A program made the position numbers and the translations under genes. 10,781 nucleotides of DNA from an uncultured Clostridia bacterium (GTDB taxonomy: Bacteria; Bacillota; Clostridia; TANB77; CAG-508). The stretch is from assembly GCA_948919095.1 (NCBI GenBank), contig CAQYCU010000048.1, positions 1-10,781 of the forward strand. The letters run 5' to 3'. Positions within the stretch are counted from its first letter, which is position 1; the number at the start of each line of letters is the position of its first letter. Below, piece after piece: positions 1 to 5,223 of this stretch. The notes beneath the pieces are model-generated. The model worked only from the letters and a program-made list of their open reading frames with translations, was not told the DNA's origin and made no database searches.

Positions 1-52
1 TTGCTATTGCCCACTAGTCTAATAGTCAAATTATAATAAATATAACACAAAC

Positions 53-96
53 AAAATACCATAAAGTATGGAAACTTCCATAATTTATGGTATTTT
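53..96. terminator. Bidirectional intrinsic terminator
   Basis: A 13-bp perfect outer stem (53-65 with 84-96, aaaataccataaa against tttatggtatttt) encloses an inner 6-bp stem (67-72 with 77-82). It has A runs on one side and T runs on the other, so it can stop transcription in either direction. It lies about 60 bp past the stop codon of the M23 peptidase gene and is probably that gene's terminator. No gene was seen in the remaining bases 1-155. Confidence 0.8.
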
Positions 97-155
97 AATA
101 AATGAAATTAAGAGTAAAAAACGGCGTAGAAAAATCTGTCCATAGTTAAGTAACT

Positions 156-746
156 TTAAAAACTATAATATCCCAAAGGGTCAACATTAACATTATTATC
201 TTTAATAGCAAAATGCAAATGACAGCCAGTAGTAGCACCATTTGTAGGATTTCCATTAGCATCTTTATAGGGATTATTATTAATTCCATACACGTTTTTA
301 GGACCAACAGTTCCAATAGGAGTACCTTTAGAAATAATATCATCTTTTTTAACATACATGATAGGAGAAACGTGGCAGTATGAAACTTTAAGATTAGGGT
401 AATCAGTTAATTGAAGAGTAATAGTGTATCCACCGCCAGCGCCCCATGAAGCAAATATAACATTGCTGTCAGCAATAGCGTATAACAAAGTTCCTTCGGG
501 AGCAGGAATATCAACTCCAGAATGATAAGAAGATGCACCAGCAGTAGGAGAAGTTCGTCTGCCAAAATAAGAAGATATATTAGTGTAATTTGGAATTGGC
601 CACATAAAACTATATTGTGAATACATATTAGAGGAATAGGAAATCGAATAATCAGAATTAGTATAAAGCACAGGAACAAAAAGCAAACAGATAATGATTA
701 ACATAATTATTGGAATTTTAAATAAATTAAAAAAGGCACTAAGCAT
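156..746 (-). CDS. Membrane-anchored M23 (LytM-type) metallopeptidase
   Basis: This is a 196-residue protein predicted to be a zinc endopeptidase that cuts peptidoglycan cross-bridges outside the membrane. Residues about 7-28 form one hydrophobic segment, a membrane anchor or uncleaved signal. The peptidase core follows at about 60-195 with the family's full residue set: the HxxxD motif (HSGVD, H75 and D79) and the HxH motif (HLH, H176 and H178), plus H125 in YCH. By family knowledge H75, D79 and H178 bind zinc and H125/H176 are catalytic. There is no added LysM, SH3 or coiled-coil module, so the protein is short and close to a bare catalytic domain. The ATG at 746 is preceded by AAAGGAG with a 4-nt gap and sits inside a long hairpin (see 731-771). 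A good promoter lies just upstream. The natural substrate and the time of expression cannot be read from the sequence. Confidence 0.9.
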   Translation of the reverse strand: MLSAFFNLFKIPIIMLIIICLLFVPVLYTNSDYSISYSSNMYSQYSFMWPIPNYTNISSYFGRRTSPTAGASSYHSGVDIPAPEGTLLYAIADSNVIFASWGAGGGYTITLQLTDYPNLKVSYCHVSPIMYVKKDDIISKGTPIGTVGPKNVYGINNNPYKDANGNPTNGATTGCHLHFAIKDNNVNVDPLGYYSF

Positions 747-771
747 AAATCTCCTTTATGCAGTGCCTTTT
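731..771 (-). promoter_or_regulatory. Hairpin enclosing M23 RBS and start codon
   Basis: On the minus strand aaaaggcact (771-762) pairs perfectly with agtgcctttt (740-731), and directly inside it gcataaa (761-755) pairs with tttatgc (749-743). Only two bases bulge, and the loop is ggaga. The stem is thus 17 bp, the Shine-Dalgarno GGAG is in the loop and the ATG lies in the inner stem. Six U residues follow the outer stem, so the structure also has the form of an intrinsic terminator. It could end the upstream 854-1357 transcript, attenuate the M23 transcript, or control M23 translation. Confidence 0.7.
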
Positions 772-800
772 ACCCTAAAAATAAATTTAAATAAGTATTC

Positions 801-836
801 CGTAATTATTATAACATAAATATTTTTGTTTGGCAA
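801..836 (-). promoter_or_regulatory. Sigma-A-type promoter of the M23 gene
   Basis: On the minus strand TTGCCA (836-831), a 17-bp spacer and a perfect TATAAT (813-808) form a strong vegetative-type promoter. Transcription would start near 801, giving an mRNA leader of about 55 nt that contains the hairpin at 731-771. The M23 gene therefore need not depend on its upstream neighbour. Confidence 0.65.
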
Positions 837-853
837 TATATGTTAATGATTTT

Positions 854-1357
854 TTAAGCAAATATTGCACCTAGTGCTCCAAATAATCCCATTGAAGCTA
901 ATCCCATAATAATTCCTGCTAGCACAACTCCTGACATTACAGCAATAACACTTTTTTTAAAATCCATATCTAAAAGACTTGCTGCTAAAGTTCCAGTCCA
1001 TGCACCAGTTCCAGGAAGAGGAATTCCTACAAAAAGAAATAGCGCAAAGTAAAGGCCACGACCAGCTTTTTCCTGGAGTTTTTTTCCACCTTTTTCACCT
1101 TTTTCTAAACAGAATTTGAAAAACTTTCCTATAAACTTTTTATCAGAACCCCATACTAAAACTTTTCTAGCAAAGAAAAATATAAAAGGCACAGGAAGCA
1201 TATTTCCTAAAATTGATACAGCATAAAGTATTAAAATTTGAGTAGTTCCAGAAAATGCAGGACCAAAAGCTGGAGATAAACCAACTGGAATAGAACCTCT
1301 TAATTCAATTAGCGGAACCATTGCTATAAAAAATATAATTAATAATTTTTTTATCAT
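854..1357 (-). CDS. COG2426 / Sm_multidrug_ex (DedA-like) membrane protein
   Basis: This 167-residue integral membrane protein matches the family called 'small multi-drug export protein'. The family hallmarks are visible: ELRGSIPVG near residue 18, close to the N-terminus, and GIPLPGTGAWTG at about 111-122, both in hydrophobic, probably re-entrant segments. A basic cytoplasmic-looking loop (about 70-100, rich in K, G and E) lies between them. The family is thought to be related in fold to DedA/VTT proteins, which act in membrane lipid transport. The multidrug name rests on thin evidence, so substrate and role are uncertain. A GAAAGGAG site lies 13 nt upstream of the ATG, rather far but the only plausible ribosome binding site. 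The gene is flanked by its own intergenic spaces, so it is probably a single transcription unit. Confidence 0.85.
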   Translation of the reverse strand: MIKKLLIIFFIAMVPLIELRGSIPVGLSPAFGPAFSGTTQILILYAVSILGNMLPVPFIFFFARKVLVWGSDKKFIGKFFKFCLEKGEKGGKKLQEKAGRGLYFALFLFVGIPLPGTGAWTGTLAASLLDMDFKKSVIAVMSGVVLAGIIMGLASMGLFGALGAIFA

Positions 1358-1513
1358 AAAAATTTATTTACTCCTTTCATTATCATATAAAGTTATTTAA
1401 CAATTTAATTTAAAAACAAAACCATTTTACTATAATATATAAAAAAAGTAAAGCAATAATAGTGAAACTATAATAGAAATTAAAGAAAAATAGAAGAAAA
1501 TTAAACAAAATAT
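1358..1513. other. Intergenic region without a gene
   Basis: Together with the terminator at 1514-1551, this AT-rich stretch separates the COG2426 gene from traX. Apart from the ribosome binding site of the COG2426 gene (1371-1378, minus strand) I see no gene. Candidate promoters for that gene are too weak to place. Confidence 0.5.
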
Positions 1514-1551
1514 AAACTCCAGCAACTTAAGTTAATTAGTTGTTGGAGTTT
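1514..1551. terminator. Intrinsic terminator downstream of traX-like gene
   Basis: A 14-bp stem with one G-T wobble (1514-1527 aaactccagcaact with 1538-1551 agttgttggagttt) and a 10-nt loop lies about 46 bp past the stop codon of the minus-strand TraX-family gene. T-rich sequence follows on both strands, so it may work in either direction. Confidence 0.75.
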
Positions 1552-1597
1552 TCGCTCTATATATTTATATAACAAAAAACGAATTAGAACTATACAT

Positions 1598-2371
1598 TTA
1601 AAACATAAAAAAATGTAATATATTTAGTACTATCAAGTGTGCAGGATAGAATATATAAAAAAAGTATTTTAATGAAGGTCCTTTTTTTCCATTATACATT
1701 AACATTATAAAAGTAGGAAGAAAAGTAAAAAGCATAAAACATAAAACATAATCAAATGAAAAATAGTTAATAGCATATAAATATCTCAAAATTGAAAACA
1801 TAAGCATCACAAAAATAAAAAGTAAAATAGTAACAAAAGAAGCTTTACTTAATGAATCATTTTTACCTAAGAAAGTGGAATTTTCAGCTGAAATATCTTT
1901 ACGATAAAACACTCCTTTTTTGTAAAAAATGTGTATAATCAATATTAAAAGTATTCCTAAGGCTTGATAGTCAACATTTATAAAATGAGCTAGAAGTAAA
2001 ATGCAAGTAATAACTAAGAATTTATAAATATTATTAAGCTTTTTATTATCATACACAATCATTGTAATTAAGCCAAGAAGTAGAGTGAAAAATACATTTA
2101 AGGCAAGTACTGTACCACTATAATTGTAAATCATAATTCCAAATGGAATTTGTGAAATTAATGCAAACAAACCTAATCGCAAGCAATATTTTTTAATATC
2201 ATGAGTATGAGCATATCCAATAACAAGCTGAAAGCAAAATAGAGGAAACGCAATACGCCCTATAAAATTAAGAGGAGTTGAATAACCAATTAAAGCATCA
2301 CTACTATGGTCAAGAAGCATTGAAATAATTGCGATTATTTTTATTACAAAACTAGACATTATTCGACACAT
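1598..2371 (-). CDS. TraX-family polytopic membrane protein
   Basis: This is a very hydrophobic 257-residue protein with about eight membrane segments and the signature features of the TraX family (PF05857): IKIIAIISMLLDHSS at the N-terminus, IGRIAFPLFCFQLVIGYAHT, then LRLGLFALISQIPFG, LNVFFTLLLGLI, and a C-terminal FYIFYPAHLIVL. F-plasmid TraX is needed for N-terminal acetylation of pilin. The function of chromosomal Firmicutes homologues is unknown, and a membrane acyltransferase role is inference. No pilin or conjugation gene adjoins it here. Two starts are possible. The ATG at 2371 is only 1 nt from the AGAAAGG site. The ATG at 2359, five codons in, is 13 nt away and gives the usual MSSF...KIIAI beginning, so the shorter form may be the real one. 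It is probably co-transcribed with the rluA-type gene 72 bp upstream, since no clear terminator lies between them. Confidence 0.85.
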   Translation of the reverse strand: MCRIMSSFVIKIIAIISMLLDHSSDALIGYSTPLNFIGRIAFPLFCFQLVIGYAHTHDIKKYCLRLGLFALISQIPFGIMIYNYSGTVLALNVFFTLLLGLITMIVYDNKKLNNIYKFLVITCILLLAHFINVDYQALGILLILIIHIFYKKGVFYRKDISAENSTFLGKNDSLSKASFVTILLFIFVMLMFSILRYLYAINYFSFDYVLCFMLFTFLPTFIMLMYNGKKGPSLKYFFYIFYPAHLIVLNILHFFMF

Positions 2372-2443
2372 ACCTTTCTAACAAAACATTACATGTATGA
2401 CTTATTTGACACATATCATTGTTACATAAATTTACTAAATATT

Positions 2444-3319
2444 TCATTTCATAAATTCCTGAAATGGGATTTTTTTCAACTTTATTGTAGTATCATTTAA
2501 GTAACTAAGCATATTATCATCATTAACATGAAAAGTAATACTATAACTGCAAAGAGCTTGAGTATTTACTTTAAAGCGTTTATTAATCTCATAAGAACCA
2601 TATTTTCCATCACCAAGAAGTGGAAGACCAACATAAGATAAATGAGCTCTAATTTGATGAGTTTTACCAGTATGTAAAGTAACATCAAGAAGAGAAAGCT
2701 TTTTATCTTTATTTTGTGATATGGTAGAATATGAAGTTTGAATTTTAGTATAGCCTTTTTTAGGCTCATCTGAAATATATACAATAGCCTTTTTACTATC
2801 CTTAAAGAGATACGCATTTAACATATCTTTAGGTTTGCTAATACCATAAACACAAGCAATATAATGTTTTTCAATTTTTTGATTTTTAAATAAATCAGTA
2901 ATAAGATTTAAAGTTTCTTCATTTTTAGCAAATAAAACAAGCCCAGTTGTATTTCTATCAATTCTATGACAAGGCATCAAATAATCATATTTATTTTTCA
3001 TAATAGACGTTAATGAATTATTACCTTCTACTTCAAGGTTAGTAGGTTTGTTAAATACAACAATATTTTCATCTTCGAAAACAACTGGTATATCAATATT
3101 CTTTTTTATACCAAGTAAAATATCATCAGAGATATAGACTTCTAAATTATCTCCATAAGATAATTTAACATTGCTACTAATACGTTTTCCATTAATTTTA
3201 ATGTCCTTTTTTCTAAGTGCCTTGTAAATAGCATTAACATTAAGGCTAGGAAACTTAGCAGTCAAATATGTAATTAAATTTTTTTCATTATCATCATAAT
3301 TAACAATTAAACTTTTCAT
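2444..3319 (-). CDS. RluA-family RNA pseudouridine synthase
   Basis: This 291-residue protein isomerises uridine to pseudouridine in rRNA or tRNA. Residues about 12-60 form an S4-like RNA-binding domain (ALRKKDIKINGKRI). The catalytic domain starts near 75 and carries the family motif HRIDRNTTGLVLF (118-130), with D121 as the expected nucleophile, followed by GKTHQIRAHL (218-227) and GLPLLGDGKYG (231-241). Length and order fit the RluC/RluD branch, but the exact target base cannot be assigned. No Shine-Dalgarno sequence precedes the ATG, and a promoter ends only about 10 bp upstream (see 3329-3357), so the transcript may be nearly leaderless. The gene is divergent from the csoR-type regulator. 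Confidence 0.92.
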   Translation of the reverse strand: MKSLIVNYDDNEKNLITYLTAKFPSLNVNAIYKALRKKDIKINGKRISSNVKLSYGDNLEVYISDDILLGIKKNIDIPVVFEDENIVVFNKPTNLEVEGNNSLTSIMKNKYDYLMPCHRIDRNTTGLVLFAKNEETLNLITDLFKNQKIEKHYIACVYGISKPKDMLNAYLFKDSKKAIVYISDEPKKGYTKIQTSYSTISQNKDKKLSLLDVTLHTGKTHQIRAHLSYVGLPLLGDGKYGSYEINKRFKVNTQALCSYSITFHVNDDNMLSYLNDTTIKLKKIPFQEFMK

Positions 3320-3328
3320 AACATTCTA

Positions 3329-3357
3329 AATATAACATATTTGTTAAAAATAAGCAA
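3329..3357 (-). promoter_or_regulatory. Promoter of the rluA-type gene
   Basis: On the minus strand TTGCTT (3357-3352), a 17-bp spacer and TATATT (3334-3329) form a plausible vegetative promoter. Counting from the -10 box, transcription would start near 3322, only about 3 nt before the ATG at 3319. Confidence 0.5.
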
Positions 3358-3427
3358 TAAGTATTGTTACAAAATTAACTATATGAAACTATATAAAAAT
3401 CAATGCATTTTAATATATACCCCTCTA

Positions 3428-3456
3428 TTTACAAAATACCTAAGTAGGTATATAAT
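3428..3456 (+). promoter_or_regulatory. Promoter of the csoR-type gene
   Basis: TTTACA (3428-3433), a 17-bp spacer and a perfect TATAAT (3451-3456) lie 31 bp before the csoR ATG. The start point would be near 3463. Confidence 0.75.
3436..3451. promoter_or_regulatory. Candidate CsoR operator
   Basis: This is a perfect dyad, atacctaagtaggtat, with 7-bp arms around AG. It fills the spacer between the -35 and -10 boxes of the csoR promoter, where a bound repressor would block polymerase. CsoR-family operators are commonly TACC/GGTA-containing inverted repeats placed in this way. A second partial match (atacccc) lies just upstream at 3416-3422. Autoregulation is the simplest reading. Confidence 0.65.
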
Positions 3457-3487
3457 AAATAAAAAATAGTAGTTAAGGAAAATATAT

Positions 3488-3769
3488 ATGGAACAAAATA
3501 AATGTTGTAACAAAAAAACTCACAGAGGAGAAGAAGAGAAGAAAATTATCAATAACAGAATTAATAGAATAGAGGGACAATTAAAAGGCATCAAAAAAAT
3601 GATTGAAAATGATACATATTGCAATGAAGTATTAGTTCAATTATCTGCTATTGAAAATTCGGTAAAAAGTTTATCAAATCATATATTAGAAAATCATTTA
3701 TATACTTGTGTATCAAGAGATTTAGAAACCATTGAATTAGAACATTTGAAAAAATTTAATAAATCTTAA
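3488..3769 (+). CDS. csoR: CsoR-family metal-sensing repressor (Cu(I)-type ligands)
   Basis: This is a 93-residue all-helical DNA-binding protein of the CsoR/RcnR/FrmR (DUF156) family. The core RINRIEGQLKGIKKMIE (about 24-40) is the family signature. The sensor residues are C45, H70 and C74, spaced exactly as in Cu(I)-sensing CsoR (Cys, 25 residues to His, 4 to Cys). The tyrosine before the first Cys (Y44) also matches CsoR. This argues against CstR, which lacks the His, and against Ni/Co-type RcnR, which has His in place of the second Cys. An extra CC pair (C6-C7) and H12 near the N-terminus are of unknown role. The ribosome binding site AAGGA lies 8 nt before the ATG. The repressor would release its operator when copper rises. 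No copper ATPase or CopZ gene is within the window, so its target operon must lie elsewhere. Confidence 0.88.
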   Translation: MEQNKCCNKKTHRGEEEKKIINNRINRIEGQLKGIKKMIENDTYCNEVLVQLSAIENSVKSLSNHILENHLYTCVSRDLETIELEHLKKFNKS

Positions 3770-3779
3770 TGAGTTTTAA
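3766..3779 (+). repeat. 14-bp direct repeat, copy 1 (candidate att core)
   Basis: ttaatgagttttaa overlaps the csoR stop codon (TAA at 3767-3769) and is repeated exactly at 3901-3914. Its position at the end of the last chromosomal-looking gene and before the element genes makes it a candidate attachment core. Confidence 0.35.
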
Positions 3780-3970
3780 TAACGACAAAAGACAGTTAAT
3801 ACAATGGTTACAACGATTATTAGATAAGAGACAAAAAAATAAAAAATCTAATGAATTTCAATAAATTTTATCTGGTAGCTGTAAAATTGCAGTAAAAAAT
3901 TTAATGAGTTTTAAAGGAGTTTAATAAGCTAAAAAAGTAAATAGCAGTAAAAATTAAATACATAACTAAA
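3780..3970. other. Gene-free junction region
   Basis: About 190 bp of A-rich sequence lies between csoR and the first element gene, with no ORF of useful size on either strand. It holds several related short repeats: the second ttaatgagttttaa copy, gcagtaaaaa at 3889 and again at 3944, and looser variants such as ggagtttaataag at 3916. Such repeat-rich ends are typical places for recombinase binding, but no recombinase gene is present here to support that. Confidence 0.45.
3901..3914 (+). repeat. 14-bp direct repeat, copy 2
   Basis: This is an exact copy of ttaatgagttttaa, 135 bp from the first at the csoR stop codon. Confidence 0.4.
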
Positions 3971-3998
3971 AGAGTCAATCGAAAGGTTGGCTTTTTTT
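3971..3998 (+). terminator. Terminator/attenuator before the first element gene
   Basis: The stem agagtcaatc (3971-3980) pairs with ggttggcttt (3985-3994), with several G-U pairs, closes on a GAAA tetraloop and runs into seven T residues. It would stop read-through from csoR and sits 16 bp before the AAAGGGGG ribosome binding site of the next gene. Confidence 0.7.
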
Positions 3999-4032
3999 GT
4001 TGCAAAAAAATAGCAAAGGGGGTAGAAAATTA

Positions 4033-4308
4033 ATGAAGAACAACGAAGTAATAGAATATCTTAATAATCTCAAAAAAGGAATGTTTTGCACAGTAAATAT
4101 TCCTTTATATAATGGACAAACAATTCCTGTTACAGTTAAATATATGGGAAAAGATTCACAAGGAAGATATAAGTTTTTAGATACAGGAAAGATGATAATG
4201 TCAAGAAGTTTTATAGAACAGCAAGAGATAACAATAGATGAAACATTTAATAGAGATAAAGCTATTGAGATTAACAAAAAATTGAGAAAGCAAGATAGAA
4301 CAAGATAA
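4033..4308 (+). CDS. Small conserved-looking element protein, function unknown
   Basis: This encodes a 91-residue soluble protein, MKNNEVIEYL to the end, with no membrane segment and no Cys pair. A central stretch (VNIPLYNGQTIPVTVKYMGK, 21-40) alternates polar and hydrophobic residues like a small beta barrel. The C-terminal third is helical and rich in K and R (DKAIEINKKLRKQDRTR). I do not recognise a named family. Genes of this size upstream of parA recur in Tn1549-like elements, which suggests an accessory or regulatory role. I chose the ATG at 4033 because AAAGGGGG lies 10 nt upstream. An in-frame TTG at 3997 would place the start inside the terminator T run and has no ribosome binding site. 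A hairpin with a T run follows the stop codon, so the gene may be transcribed alone. Confidence 0.7.
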   Translation: MKNNEVIEYLNNLKKGMFCTVNIPLYNGQTIPVTVKYMGKDSQGRYKFLDTGKMIMSRSFIEQQEITIDETFNRDKAIEINKKLRKQDRTR

Positions 4309-4314
4309 AAACAA

Positions 4315-4344
4315 AGTGAGTTGAATTGAAATCAATTCGCTTTT
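4315..4344 (+). terminator. Terminator/attenuator before parA
   Basis: A 10-bp stem with two G-U pairs (agtgagttga, 4315-4324, with tcaattcgct, 4332-4341) and a 7-nt loop runs into four T residues. It lies between the small upstream gene and parA. Confidence 0.65.
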
Positions 4345-4369
4345 ACATAGCTTTTAATTTTTTTATTAA
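4342..4369 (+). promoter_or_regulatory. Possible parA promoter
   Basis: TTTACA (4342-4347), a 16-bp spacer and TATTAA (4364-4369) overlap the T run of the preceding hairpin. The -10 box is only a moderate match, so this is tentative. It would give a start about 25 bp before the parA GTG. Confidence 0.3.
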
Positions 4370-4385
4370 AGGCTAATTTTATGGG

Positions 4386-4394
4386 AAAGGAGGG
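4386..4394 (+). promoter_or_regulatory. parA ribosome binding site
   Basis: AAAGGAGGG ends 6 nt before the GTG at 4401. It fixes that GTG as the intended start and argues against the TTG at 4420, which has no such site. Confidence 0.85.
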
Positions 4395-4400
4395 TAAAAA

Positions 4401-5223
4401 GTGTCAAAGTGTAAAGTGATTGCCATTGCTAATCAGAAACGGTGGAGTAGGAAAAACAACTACAACAGTAAATTTAGGAAATGGACTTGTAAGAAGTGGA
4501 AAGAAAGTATTGCTAATAGATTTAGATCCACAAGGGGATTTAACTACATCATTAGGATTCAAAAATCAAGATAACATGGAAAATACAATAAAAACACTAA
4601 TGGAAAAAGTAATACAGAAAATTGATATAGACCAAGAAGAGGCAATATTGAAAAATAATGAGGGAATAGACTTGATTCCAGCAAATATTGAATTAGAAGC
4701 ATTAGAAACATCAATGATCAAATATATAGACAAGGAAAACATTTTAAAGAAATATGTTAGCAAAGTAAAAGAAAATTATGATTATATTTTAATTGATTGT
4801 AGACCTTCTTTAGGTTTGCTAACAATAAATGCCTTAGCAACAGCCGATAGTGTTATTATACCAGTTCAAGCCCAGTATCTACCATTAAAAGGTATGACAC
4901 AATTGTTTCAAACAATAGATAAAACAAGAGTACACATCAATCGTAAATTAAAAATTGAGGGAGTGTTATTAACTATTGCAGATATGAAAACAAAATTAGC
5001 TAAGACTACAATAGAAACATTAAGAAATAATTATGGTAGAAATATAAAAATATACAATACAGTAATTCCTATGGGAGTAAAAGCAGCCGAAAGTACGATA
5101 GAGGGCAAGAGTGTATATGCTTATGACAAAAAGAGTAAGCCAGCAGTAGCTTATGAAGAATTTACAAAGGAGGTGTTAGCAAATAGCGAAAGAGCTAAAG
5201 TTAGAACTTACGAGTGTAGATGA
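4401..5223 (+). CDS. parA: ParA-family partition ATPase, frameshifted in Walker A
   Basis: This is a Walker-type ATPase that would segregate the excised or circular element together with ParB. Starting at the GTG with the strong ribosome binding site, the protein reads MSKCKVIAIANQK. One extra C (4440) then breaks the frame, and the next frame continues GGVGKTTTTVNLGNGL. Removing that C restores a 273-residue ParA with the deviant Walker A motif KGGVGKTT (signature K13, P-loop K18), Walker A' DLDPQGDLTTSLG, Walker B ILIDCRPSLGLLT and the usual tail YDKKSKPAVAYEEFTKEVL. Apart from the shift the reading frame is intact, with no other damage. An alternative start at TTG 4420 avoids the shift and gives 267 residues, but it lacks a ribosome binding site and replaces the signature lysine by Asn (RNGGVGKT). 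Either the copy is inactivated or the base is a sequence error. The end of parA overlaps the start of parB, so the two are translationally coupled. Confidence 0.85.
5166..5173 (+). promoter_or_regulatory. parB ribosome binding site inside parA
   Basis: AAAGGAGG lies within the parA coding sequence, 9 nt before an ATA codon (5183) that is in frame with parB. No ATG, GTG or TTG in the parB frame lies at a useful distance from it. Confidence 0.7.

Noticed and set aside
1..52. Possible plus-strand promoter (TTGCCC with TATAAT at 32-37)
   Set aside because: The spacer is 19 bp, the -35 box is poor, and a strong terminator follows at once with no gene to serve.
3997..4032. Longer start (TTG 3997) for the small element protein
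   Set aside because: It lies in the T run of a terminator and has no ribosome binding site. The ATG at 4033 has AAAGGGGG at 10 nt.
4420..4422. TTG as the genuine start of parA
   Set aside because: It has no ribosome binding site and loses the signature lysine, whereas GTG 4401 has AAAGGAGGG and restores the conserved N-terminus. It is kept only as a possible bypass.
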